This document shows positions 55,529 through 64,000 of a stretch of 64,000 nucleotides of DNA, piece by piece. Below the pieces are notes generated by a model. That model saw only the letters and a program-made list of their open reading frames with translations, searched no databases and had not been told where the DNA came from. Source of the stretch: Tilletia caries (Eukaryota; Basidiomycota; Exobasidiomycetes; Tilletiales; Tilletiaceae); the NCBI GenBank assembly GCA_032718865.1, contig JALUTQ010000027.1:310001-374000 (forward strand), read 5' to 3'. Positions within the stretch are counted from its first letter, which is position 1, and the number at the start of each line of letters is the position of its first letter. A program made the translations under genes and the position numbers.

Positions 55529-55683
55529 CCGTATCGCCCTCGTCATTTTTCCACGTGGCGGCAAAACTGGATCACGTGACCCCACTGTCCATTCAACCCC
55601 ACTTCCAGCTCTCAAAGCGCGCCAAGGCGCGCTCAAACTCCGAATCGCCGGATCCACGTGGAAAATTGACGAGGGCGATACGG
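55529..55683. repeat. 155-bp inverted-repeat element with CACGTG sites
   Basis: A 30-bp arm CCGTATCGCCCTCGTCATTT plus TTCCACGTGG (55529-55558) recurs inverted at 55654-55683 with one mismatch. The 95-bp loop contains GATCACGTGACC and GCGCGCCAAGGCGCGC. It could be a small MITE or a strong regulatory hairpin. No convincing target duplication is visible. It lies in the uS14m/RPB6 divergent region. Confidence 0.75.
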
Positions 55684-55980
55684 TCCTTGGTCGCGCGAGC
55701 TGAGGAAGAAGGTGATGGTCGAGGATGAGAATGAGAATGTCGTCCGCATAGCAACAAGGCTTTCTCAGAAGGTGTTCCTCAATTTCTTTTGGAGCAAGTC
55801 AGTGAGTTGCAACCACGAGCAGTTCCTACGCAGGCCCGCCTTCTACATACAGCCTTCCTTTCTTCCTCGCCCCGCCTCGGTGCTGTCTTTCTCCCAGCCT
55901 CGGAGCAGAATCCCCGAAGCGTGCGCATTCACATACACACACATCACACAAACACACGGGAGGAGCGGTCAGCCTTAACC

Positions 55981-56775
55981 ATGTCGGACAATGGCGATTT
56001 CGACGATGATCCCCAGGAGTGAGTTATCCCTATTCTCAGCAGCGAGGGCGGGGAAGGCAATGCTGATCAGTTTCTACCGCTCCTCCCCTTTCCCTCTTTG
56101 TGCTCCCCCGTGCTTCCCCCTCTCAACCCAACCACTGCTCGGAACTTGACACACTGTCGCAGTTTCGATGACACCGTGTACGAAGACCCAGACGCCTTCG
56201 ATCCGGACGCGGACCTGGCCGACGAAGGGAACGAAGGCGACCTAGACGGCGCAGACGGGCAGCGCGGCAGCGCCAACGGGAACCAAGCGAACGGCGGCGC
56301 CAGCGGGAGCGGGAGCGGGAGCGGAAGTGGTGGGGGAGGTGCCGGCTTCTCGGTCACGGGCGCGAATATCCTGCAATCTCATCCACCGGGCGCGGCGTCT
56401 GGTGTGAAGTCGGAGACGGAGGGGAAAGCGAATTCGGAGAGGATCACGACGCCGTATATGACGAAGTATGAGCGTGCGAGGATTTTGGGGACGCGGGCGT
56501 TGCAGATCAGGTGAGTGTTTGGATGTACGCCCATCCAGAAGTTGGTGGATTACTGAACCTCTCTCTCTTATCCTTATCCAACGGTGCGGTGTCTGGCTCA
56601 CTCGATTGACAGCATGAATGCACCCGTACTGGTCGCGGTGGAGGGCGAGACGGATCCGCTGATGATTGCGCAGAAGGAGCTGTCGGAGAAGCGGATCCCG
56701 CTGGTGATCCGGCGGTACCTGCCGGACGGGAGCTACGAGGACTGGCAGGTGTCTGAGCTGATCCAGCAAGAATAG
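55981..56775 (+). CDS. RPB6: RNA polymerase I/II/III shared subunit RPB6 (ABC23)
   Basis: Subunit common to the three nuclear RNA polymerases, needed for clamp stability and assembly. Three exons (55981-56018, 56163-56510, 56613-56775) close in frame to 182 aa. The N-terminus is acidic ([23 protein letters not shown]), as in eukaryotic RPB6. A Gly/Ser-rich insert of about 40 residues follows. The conserved core is [20 protein letters not shown] and [20 protein letters not shown], then [20 protein letters not shown] and [11 protein letters not shown]. The Gly/Ser insert makes it longer than yeast RPB6 (155 aa). Confidence 0.96.
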
Positions 56776-57062
56776 AAATCAATCGCAGCTGGATGCCATT
56801 CAATGTTGTGCTTGTCCATGGCGTGGTGCTGTGGCGGGTTGGTCACGTGACTTGGCTGGTTGATCGTTGATCGGCTGTTGTGCTGCTCTGCTGCTCGGCT
56901 CGGCTCGGCTGCCGGCTGCGTTCTCGGCAATTGGTCATCGTCATGGACTGAGTTGCTCACGTTCACCTTCACGCTTCACGCTTCACGCTTCACCTCACCT
57001 CGCTCGCTGTACGCTCCAGGCTGCAGTCTGCCCAGTGCGCTCCTCCTCAGACACACACAGCG

Positions 57063-59510
57063 ATGAAGGAGGCTGGCGCAGGAGCAAGCACGCCCACCAG
57101 CGTCGCACCCACCCCAGCAGCAGGCGCAACAGCCAGGCCCGTCGACGACACCCTCCGCGCAAAGCTCCAGTACATCGCATCCAGAGCAACAGGCGGCGGC
57201 GGAGGCGGCACCAGCACCACCACCACCACCAGCGCATACAGCAGCCCACACGACAACAACAACAGCAACAACAACGAAGACCGCGGCATCTCCACCCCGC
57301 CACAGTTCATCTTCCCCAAACTCTTCCACCGCAGCAAGCACGACAGCCACGATCACCCCAAGTCGAAGAAGGTCCTCGGCGAAGACCACGCCCACCTCAA
57401 GAAGTACGGCAAGTGGGGCAAGACACTCGGATCAGGCGCAGGCGGCACCGTCCGTCTCATCAAACGCTCCAAGGACCACACCACCTTCGCCGTCAAGGAG
57501 TTCCGAGCACGCAGGCCAGACGAGTCCGACAAGGAGTACATCAAGAAGGTCACCGCCGAGTTCTGCATCGGGTCCACCCTCCACCACATCAACATCATCG
57601 AGACCCTCGACATCATCTCCGACCATGGACACTACTACGAGGTCATGGAGTACGCCCCGCACGACCTCTTCAGCGTCGTCATGAGCTCAAAAATGTCAAG
57701 GCAGGAGATCTACTGCGTCTTCCGCCAGATCGTCGATGGCGTCGATTACCTCCACTCCATGGGCCTCGCACATCGCGATCTCAAACTCGACAACTGCGTC
57801 ATGACTGACAACAACATCATCAAGCTCATCGACTTCGGCACCGCGACCGTCTTCCACTCGCCCGGCAAGAGCAAAGTCGTGGCCAGCGGCGTCGTCGGTT
57901 CCGACCCTTATCTCGCACCCGAAGTCCTCTCCCAGCAGACCTACGACCCGCGTCTCACAGACGTCTGGAGCGTCGCCATGATCTTCCTCTGCATGGTCCT
58001 CAGACGGTTCCCCTGGAAACTCCCCGATCCCAAGACGGACCGCTCCTTCCGGCTCTTTGTCGAGTCCCATCCAGAACTCTGCAAGCCGGTCTCCTCCTCC
58101 TCCTTTTCTTCTTCCTCTACCAACCCAGCAGACTCCATGAGCGAACTCGGCGCGAAGATGTCCCTGGCCAGCATGGGCGGATCCACCGTGGCATCCTCTA
58201 CCGGTCCCAGCCGCGCCGGCTCACAAAGGGGAAACAATAACCGGGCCAATCTCCGTCTGACTGCGATCGACAATCACGACGGCGGCGGCGGCGGACCACC
58301 GGTCGCTCACCCGCTCGACGAGATGCTGACACCCATCATCCCGACCGCACGCGAGGCGGGCTATATGACCCCGCACGACCTCGACGGCAGTGGCAGTATG
58401 ATCCTCCCGCGCTCCCCCGCCGCTGAGAATGAGATCGTCGACGATCAGCGGTCCTATCTCGATCGGTCACGCGCCGGTACTGGGATTAGTGAGGTTGGGC
58501 CTGGGGGCCAACATCAGGTCGAGAAACGGTTGACGCCCGAGGGACAGGCGCGAATCCTTCCCGGCGCGGCTAGCACGGCCCCGAGATCCGCTGAGAATTC
58601 ACCAGAGGCATCCCGGCCTTCGTCCCGCGGTCGAGCGCTGAGCTCGGACAGTCTGCGAAGTGCGGGCCCCGCCTCTGGGTCCGGTTCAGGCTCAGCCTCA
58701 GCCTCAGCCTCAGCGCAGCATGACCCCGCGTCCCACTCGAGCGGGGTGACGATTACCCAGAGTCCGATCACGATGAGTCCTGTCTCTGTCGAGACGGCGC
58801 CCTCGCACCGTCTGCAGCCTACGTCCTCCCTGCACCTCCCCGCCGCCGTTGCCTCCGCCTCCGCCGCAGGCCCGCCCGCGCCCGAACGAGCGTCCTCCGT
58901 GCACAGCGAGGGCCAAACGACGTTCACCTCGGGAGCAGCGGACAGTATCTTCCGCCTGCTTCCGCGGGAGACGCGCTCGGCGCTCAGTCGGATGATGGCC
59001 GTCGAGCCTGGGATGCGGTGTACGTTTGGCGATCTGTTGAGGGGGAGGAGGTATTCTGATCTGGACTCGCCGTTGAGTCGGACGCCGGTGATGAGTCGGT
59101 CGAATAGCTCCGATGACGTCGCTGGCTCTTCCTCTTCTTCAAGGGCGAGGAGTCCTGGTGGGCCTGGTGCGGGGGAGGCAGCAGCCGATGGATCAAGTAC
59201 GGCGGGGTCAAACAACTTTATCGGCCCGGAACGCGCGACAAGCCCGTCAGAAGCCCGTCTGCAACAAGCCAAGAACGACGCGCACTCGATCCACTCCGCC
59301 CGAAATAACCAGCTCCCCGGCGGCGGCTTCCTCACCAACACGCTCGACTTCTACGAGGACGACGACGACGAAGGTGACGAGTGGCTGAAGAGCATCCGGA
59401 CGTGTGCGCATGTGGCGGGGAACCCGGGGGAGGTGCCTGATCATTCGCATGCTAAGGTGGCCGGGGATGAGAATAAACGGAAGCATTCGTTCTTTCATCG
59501 GAGAGATTGA
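57063..59510 (+). CDS. Serine/threonine protein kinase, HAL4/SAT4-like
   Basis: Intronless, 815 aa. Members of the NPR/HAL5 fungal kinase family regulate potassium transport and nutrient permeases at the plasma membrane. After a low-complexity N-terminus the kinase domain starts [20 protein letters not shown] (Gly loop), with [10 protein letters not shown] (Lys), [11 protein letters not shown] (catalytic loop), LIDFGTA (DFG), and [20 protein letters not shown] in the activation segment. [17 protein letters not shown] is typical of HAL4/SAT4. The C-lobe is split: about 300 low-complexity residues (Ser/Ala/Gly) follow [11 protein letters not shown] before the closing [20 protein letters not shown]. 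The protein ends with a basic [11 protein letters not shown]. Confidence 0.93.
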   Translation: MKEAGAGASTPTSVAPTPAAGATARPVDDTLRAKLQYIASRATGGGGGGTSTTTTTSAYSSPHDNNNSNNNEDRGISTPPQFIFPKLFHRSKHDSHDHPKSKKVLGEDHAHLKKYGKWGKTLGSGAGGTVRLIKRSKDHTTFAVKEFRARRPDESDKEYIKKVTAEFCIGSTLHHINIIETLDIISDHGHYYEVMEYAPHDLFSVVMSSKMSRQEIYCVFRQIVDGVDYLHSMGLAHRDLKLDNCVMTDNNIIKLIDFGTATVFHSPGKSKVVASGVVGSDPYLAPEVLSQQTYDPRLTDVWSVAMIFLCMVLRRFPWKLPDPKTDRSFRLFVESHPELCKPVSSSSFSSSSTNPADSMSELGAKMSLASMGGSTVASSTGPSRAGSQRGNNNRANLRLTAIDNHDGGGGGPPVAHPLDEMLTPIIPTAREAGYMTPHDLDGSGSMILPRSPAAENEIVDDQRSYLDRSRAGTGISEVGPGGQHQVEKRLTPEGQARILPGAASTAPRSAENSPEASRPSSRGRALSSDSLRSAGPASGSGSGSASASASAQHDPASHSSGVTITQSPITMSPVSVETAPSHRLQPTSSLHLPAAVASASAAGPPAPERASSVHSEGQTTFTSGAADSIFRLLPRETRSALSRMMAVEPGMRCTFGDLLRGRRYSDLDSPLSRTPVMSRSNSSDDVAGSSSSSRARSPGGPGAGEAAADGSSTAGSNNFIGPERATSPSEARLQQAKNDAHSIHSARNNQLPGGGFLTNTLDFYEDDDDEGDEWLKSIRTCAHVAGNPGEVPDHSHAKVAGDENKRKHSFFHRRD

Positions 59511-60022
59511 TTCGGCCGCGCGGATTATACCCGACGCCGATAGCGATGCATACCCAACCCCCCCATACGAACATACGAACTATCACCGGGGATTTTCGGG
59601 CAGGGCTCTGGGAGGGAGGGAGGGAGGGAGGGAGGGGTGGAAGGGTGTGGGTGTGGGTGTTTGGGTGCAGGCTCGGCTCGGCTGGGGCGGTGGAATGAGC
59701 GCGGGCCTACCTTCTGTACCTTCTTCGTCAAGTGTCTCCGGTTGTCTCTCCCCCCCCCCCCCCTCTCTTCTCTCTGGCTCTCTGGCTCTCTCTTCTCTCT
59801 TTCTCTGGAACGGCAAACCCAATCATATTCAAAGCGTCCTGCGATTTCTTGTCTCCCCCCCGCCCCGCCCCGCCCCTCTCCTCCCTTCTTCTCGACGAAC
59901 CCTTCTCTTCCTCCAGCATGAAATTATGTCGGTTCAACATCATCAGCGCAGTAGGCATCGGCGTGGGGGCTGGATCGCTGGATGGGGGACGATGTGCTTC
60001 TTTCTCTCTCACGCTGTTACGC
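59511..60022. other. 3' region after kinase gene
   Basis: About 510 bp: GGGA repeats near 59608-59640, then long C and CT runs (59750-59890). No gene is seen. Confidence 0.6.
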
Positions 60023-60024
60023 TA

Positions 60025-60753
60025 CACCGCCAACGAAATCCCAGTCTTGTACAAGCCTGGGGGGCCTAATTCTTTGGAAATCATCATATGGAGGCTCGAT
60101 GAGACTGCGCATGGGAACTTTTGGCAGTCTGAGCACCAAAGTCTTGGACAAGGCTCGCCCCATCAAGACTTGGGCAAACCCTGCCACGGAGCCCTGAGGG
60201 AGACTTCTGGCAGCTTTTTGCTCATTTTTCGAGCGGCACGCAGCTTCTTGTCACGTGACGTTCAAATGGCTGGTCTTTAGCGTGAGTCTCGCAGCGAACC
60301 CGAGTCACGGGTCTTTGCAATTTTATCGAACATCGTCGCATTCGACAAGGAGCAAGCAAAGGTGCAAAGGCAACACGCCACAGCGCCGTCTTTGGCGGGT
60401 CATCGTAACATGTAGGTGACTGGAGGTGTTGAGGCTGGATGGTGAGGACGCTGCATGGTGAAGCCGGATGGCATGTGTGGGTCATGGGTGGATACAGCCA
60501 GACGCCACGGTCTGCTGAGACGCGCTAGCTCAGATCGGCGCCCAAAATAGAGTTGGTCAGAGTGCATTACATAAGCTGGCAAGTGCTTCCCCAAGCCGCT
60601 CCCCCAAGTCTTCCTCAAGATTTTTTTCCTGTCTTGACAAGACTTCTCCAAAAGGGGCGCTAGACTTCGTTGCACCTTTCGGGTCTTATGTTTCCCAAGG
60701 ATCTGTCAAGTCTCTCCCCAAGTCCTAATGAGACTGAGATTTCGTTGGCGGTG
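60025..60753. mobile_element. 729-bp MITE with TA target duplication (Tc1/mariner-like)
   Basis: The left end CACCGCCAACGAAATC is repeated inverted at the right end (GATTTCGTTGGCGGTG). Both are flanked by TA (60023-60024 and 60754-60755). Similarity extends further inward at lower identity (CAGTCT on both sides). No transposase frame is visible, so it is non-autonomous. TA duplications fit the Tc1/mariner superfamily. Confidence 0.75.
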
Positions 60754-60755
60754 TA

Positions 60756-61267
60756 CAACCCCAAGGCCGTATAGAATTCCAAAGTCTCGCCCCATCGTAC
60801 ATATAAGTATCTGTCCTTCACCATGTCGTCGCTTCTGTCATGCCTCATGAATCCAAAGGCAAAGGAAAAGGGGGAAAGAGAGTGTAGTATGCTAGTATTG
60901 TATGCAAGGGCATCAGGATATGGGATGGGGGGAGAGGGGGGGGGGGGAACGAAAATAATGAAGGGGGAGAAAGATAAAGAGAAAAACCGTGGGCAGGGCG
61001 TTCGACGTGACCTGCACGGCTTGTTTTGCAGTTTAGAGTCCGTGTGTGTGTGTGTGTGTACGACGTTTCCTTGAAAGCCGAGTGTGTTGGCTCGTCCGGA
61101 GGGCGAAAGCTTCGTTCGAACCGGGACGACGACGGGCGGCGTTGGGGAGTAGTGCGTGTTGGTTGCATCAAATGGCGGGAAGCTTTGGAAAGGCGCGGCA
61201 GAAAGAGGTGAAGAAAAAGAAAAAAAGGGAAAAAAAAAGGACTTGTGTGGACCCGGGTGTTCGATGC
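60756..61267. other. Intergenic DNA between two MITEs
   Basis: About 510 bp with a G run near 60936-60948, a (TG) run near 61040-61057 and A-rich sequence near 61210-61240. No gene is seen. Confidence 0.6.
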
Positions 61268-61269
61268 TA

Positions 61270-61744
61270 CGAGGCCGTTGTCAAAAGTATCCGGACACCA
61301 AATTTTTAACCATACGTTTACTAAGTGTTCGTCTCTATTTCACCTTAAGTCAAACTTGGTCAGTAAAATCTGTAAAAATACACCTCTTAGCTGACCTTCT
61401 AGCGAGAGCGCAGGAGCATCGGAATATGTGACTCAAAAAATTGAGAAAAATTGAGGAGCTGGGTTGAGTAAGGTGGGTGTGAAGGAGTTTGAAATCACCT
61501 AGTAAATTACTAATTGAAATCGTTTCTTCCTCTTTCCACTTAGAGCAACCTGTCTTCCAAGTCAGAGCTGGGAAATCTCCAAAGAGAGAAGTTGTTCTCC
61601 AGTATAGAGGCTTTCCAAATGGCCCGTCATTGAGCGTCTTCCATATCCATGTCTTTGAGTTGCATCGAGAGCCCAAAACAGGCGATTACTTAGTAAACGT
61701 ATGGTTAAAAATTTAGTGTCCGGATACTTTTGACAACGGCCTCG
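61270..61744. mobile_element. 475-bp MITE with long inverted repeats (Tc1/mariner-like)
   Basis: Arms of about 55 bp begin CGAGGCCGTTGTCAAAAGTA, continue TCCGGACAC and TTTTTAACCATACGTTTACTAAG, and recur inverted at 61690-61744 with few differences. TA flanks both ends (61268-61269, 61745-61746). There is no coding capacity. It ends only 52 bp from the stop codon of the next gene. Confidence 0.88.
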
Positions 61745-61797
61745 TACCTCCGTTCCTGTTGTTGTTGTTGTTGATCCAATCCAGTCCAGTATCATCA

Positions 61798-64000
61798 TCA
61801 GATTGTCGCCCCCTTCCGCGCGAGCGCCGCCAGATGAGGATCTTGCTCTTGATCCGCCTCCACCTCCTCACTATCGGCCGACGCCTTCCGTTCCGAACGA
61901 GCCTGGAGACTACTCTGCCTCCGAGCTATTGAGGAGTGTCCACCCACGCTGCCCTGCGAGAGCGAGTGCGAGTGCGAGAGCGAGTGGGTATGCGAGAGCG
62001 AGTCGATACTTGATCCCGTCCAGCTCTCCTCCTTGATCGGGATCAGCCCTCGGTCGGCCGCGCTGATGGACATTAAACTGTCCAGACCGATCAGCCCAAC
62101 GACGCGCTCATGACCACTAACCCGGTCACCACCACCGACGCCACCAAGTCCAGAACTGCTGCTGCTGCCCATCATGCCCGCAGAGTCCATCCCCAAGTCC
62201 CGCTCCCGGTCCCGAGACGAGCCCGGAGAAGCGATGCCCAAATACCCGGGCTGCCCCTGGAGCGTATCAGCAGACACACACTCCCGTGGCGTCCGATCGC
62301 CATCCTCCCCCCTCGACGAAGGACTGGCCCTCGCCGCAGCCAAGCGCTGTCGAGACGCCTCCGCCGCAATGGCCGCCTCCGCCAATTCGATCTCCTTCTG
62401 CTCGTTCTTGAGCGCGATCAGGCCGGGTGGGTGCCGGCGGGACTGTTCGGGGAAGGAGGCCCATATTCTTCGCTCTTCGGAGTCCTCGGACATGATGGTC
62501 GAGGTGTGTGAATCGCAGCTGTCAGACGACGATTCGGGACCTGCCCCTAATTCGGCTTCGGCTTCGGCGAAGGAAGTTGCCGATGCGGCGTTGGGTCGTA
62601 GAGAACCCGCAGATTGTGGGTGGAGCAATCTCGGGGCCGAGCGACCGAGCGAACCCATTGTTAACTCGTGCCCAGGACCAGACCCAGAGCCAGAAGTGTT
62701 TCTCGAAGACTCGCCGGTGGACAGACCGTGCGTGCTGCCCATCAGACTCACATGCCGTGCCAGCGCACCCGAACTGTGCTCATGGAACGCCGGCTCTAGC
62801 GCAGGCGACGGCCGTTGCACCAGCGGTGGTGAGTCGGAGGCCGTCGTCTCTGATCTCGAGTCGCCGGGGACCCCTAATAACGCTCGGTCACGATAGGCGG
62901 GAATCTCCTGCAATGATGCAGGGATGTCGCCGGCAAAGGTGAGCGAGGTATGTCTCATCCGACCAAAAGTGCCACGATCGCCCCCGCTCGTGTTCGGCGA
63001 CAGCTTAGGGCTCTTGTCAGTCCGACCCTCCACGTCCAGTGCAGGAGCGCCGAGGATCCCGTTTGCCGATACTGTTCGGCCTCGAATGATAGGCGCCTGC
63101 GATGAGTCCGAAACGGTCCGTTCTGTCATCTCCTTGCCCGTCGGCCGAGAGAAAGGTCGAGTGGGAGAACACAGACCTCGTCTGAGGTCCATGGCTGCGA
63201 GACCGGATTGAGAAGAGACGTCCGAGTCGTGTCTGTGAGTAGTCCGGGTGGTCTGGCTCTGCGGATACGCAGAGGGCTCTCCTGATTCCATCGCGGCCCA
63301 GTCTACGTCCTTGTTACGCTTGGCCCGGCTGCCTTGGAGGGGCGATAACGCGTGGGCCTCCTGGGCCTCCGCTGAATCCCCTGTTCCATCTTGGGACGAC
63401 CGCTCGCTCTGGTGCACCGTAGCGTTCTCCAGTACGTTCCATATTCTCTCTTCCACCTGTGCTCTCCAGCCGTGCAACGGCCGATCAAATACGGCAAAGT
63501 CGTCGGGGAAGCGAGTGTACGAGGACATCGGCATGTCCAGGATGCGGTCCTCCTGACTGGGCCGAAATGGTGTGCCGGTCTGCGATGAGCGATCACCCGG
63601 TGTACGAGCACGAGATGCGCCCGGATGAGGCGAGTACCCAGGTTCGTCCGTGTTTTGTGCGCCCGATGAATCCCCAGCGACCAGGGTTGGCTCACTCTGC
63701 CGTGAACGTGAGCGTGCTCGGAGCGCTACGGCGGATTCGGCGTCGGGGCTTGAAGAATTACGGTAGTCCCCCCTTCTTAAGAGACCTTTCAGACCGGTCT
63801 TAATCCACAACAAGATGGCACTGGAGGCAAAGAGAAGGACGCGCCATGATGCCCATCCCACATTGATGAGAAGGACGACATAGGCGTATGTGGAGAGTAG
63901 CTGGCTCTCTGGTTCAAAGTAGACTTGATCCCTGGGCGATGGCGGGGTCGAGAAGGAGGTATCGTCCGGGTGATAGATGAGAAGGATAGCCGCGCAGATG
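61798..64000 (-). CDS. Membrane protein with long Ser-rich tail (5' end beyond window)
   Basis: The minus-strand frame is open from 64000 to the stop at 61798, so the gene begins outside the window. The visible N-terminal part has hydrophobic spans: AAILLIY at the edge, LLSTYAYVVLLINVGWASWR, and WRVLLFASSAILLWI. About 650 residues of low-complexity, probably cytoplasmic tail follow, rich in Ser, Gly, Glu and Arg. The tail contains a His/Ser run (SLSHTHSLSHSHSLSQ) encoded by a short DNA repeat. The ATG at 63861 inside the last span is not a convincing start. I do not recognise the family. Confidence 0.7.
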   Translation of the reverse strand, partial: ICAAILLIYHPDDTSFSTPPSPRDQVYFEPESQLLSTYAYVVLLINVGWASWRVLLFASSAILLWIKTGLKGLLRRGDYRNSSSPDAESAVALRARSRSRQSEPTLVAGDSSGAQNTDEPGYSPHPGASRARTPGDRSSQTGTPFRPSQEDRILDMPMSSYTRFPDDFAVFDRPLHGWRAQVEERIWNVLENATVHQSERSSQDGTGDSAEAQEAHALSPLQGSRAKRNKDVDWAAMESGEPSAYPQSQTTRTTHRHDSDVSSQSGLAAMDLRRGLCSPTRPFSRPTGKEMTERTVSDSSQAPIIRGRTVSANGILGAPALDVEGRTDKSPKLSPNTSGGDRGTFGRMRHTSLTFAGDIPASLQEIPAYRDRALLGVPGDSRSETTASDSPPLVQRPSPALEPAFHEHSSGALARHVSLMGSTHGLSTGESSRNTSGSGSGPGHELTMGSLGRSAPRLLHPQSAGSLRPNAASATSFAEAEAELGAGPESSSDSCDSHTSTIMSEDSEERRIWASFPEQSRRHPPGLIALKNEQKEIELAEAAIAAEASRQRLAAARASPSSRGEDGDRTPRECVSADTLQGQPGYLGIASPGSSRDRERDLGMDSAGMMGSSSSSGLGGVGGGDRVSGHERVVGLIGLDSLMSISAADRGLIPIKEESWTGSSIDSLSHTHSLSHSHSLSQGSVGGHSSIARRQSSLQARSERKASADSEEVEADQEQDPHLAALARKGATI

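Noticed and set aside
61080..61140. Possible tRNA B-box (GGTTCGAAC on the minus strand)
   Set aside because: No matching A-box, acceptor stem or cloverleaf could be drawn around it.

Overview
The window is a GC-rich fungal chromosome segment. Short GT-AG introns of about 55-120 nt with CTAAC-type branch sites, a GAL4-type zinc cluster protein, KDZ/CxC transposon proteins and a DIRS-type retroelement point to a basidiomycete, probably smut-like or yeast-like. Genus cannot be named from the sequence alone.

Layout. 0-11 kb holds conserved genes: a Zn2Cys6 regulator (-), a long intergenic stretch, a broken CWF19-like fragment (-), the ribosome-biogenesis gene LTV1 (-), and a divergent nitrilase-family hydrolase (+). 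11-18.5 kb is a decayed LINE-type retroelement (-) and a 643-bp inverted-repeat element, bracketed by a near-identical 36-bp direct repeat that includes the nitrilase stop codon. 18.6-20.7 kb is a secreted alpha/beta-hydrolase. 21.4-26.3 kb is a DHX29-like DExH RNA helicase (-) with an 8-nt microexon.

26.5-45.5 kb is a nested transposon island enclosed by a perfect 81-bp direct repeat. A DIRS-like tyrosine-recombinase retrotransposon (-) is the host layer. A KDZ DNA transposon (26645-31865, 8-bp target duplication, about 150-bp inverted repeats) sits at its left edge. A Ty3/Gypsy element (32786-40614, 309-bp LTRs differing at 2 positions, 5-bp target duplication) sits inside the recombinase gene. 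A non-autonomous hAT element (37803-38673, 8-bp target duplication) sits inside the Gypsy integrase. Without the island, the helicase and TSR1 would be a divergent pair sharing one promoter of about 0.4 kb.

45.6-59.5 kb is dense with conserved genes for ribosome biogenesis (TSR1), transcription (MED7, RPB6), mitochondrial translation (bL12m, uS14m), polyol metabolism (a Sou1/mannitol-dehydrogenase-like SDR) and ion homeostasis signalling (a HAL4/SAT4-like kinase). 59.5-61.8 kb carries two MITEs with TA target sites. 61.8 kb to the end is a membrane protein gene running off the window.

Exon joins were made by eye from splice signals, reading frame and family motifs. Where frames close exactly, this is stated.
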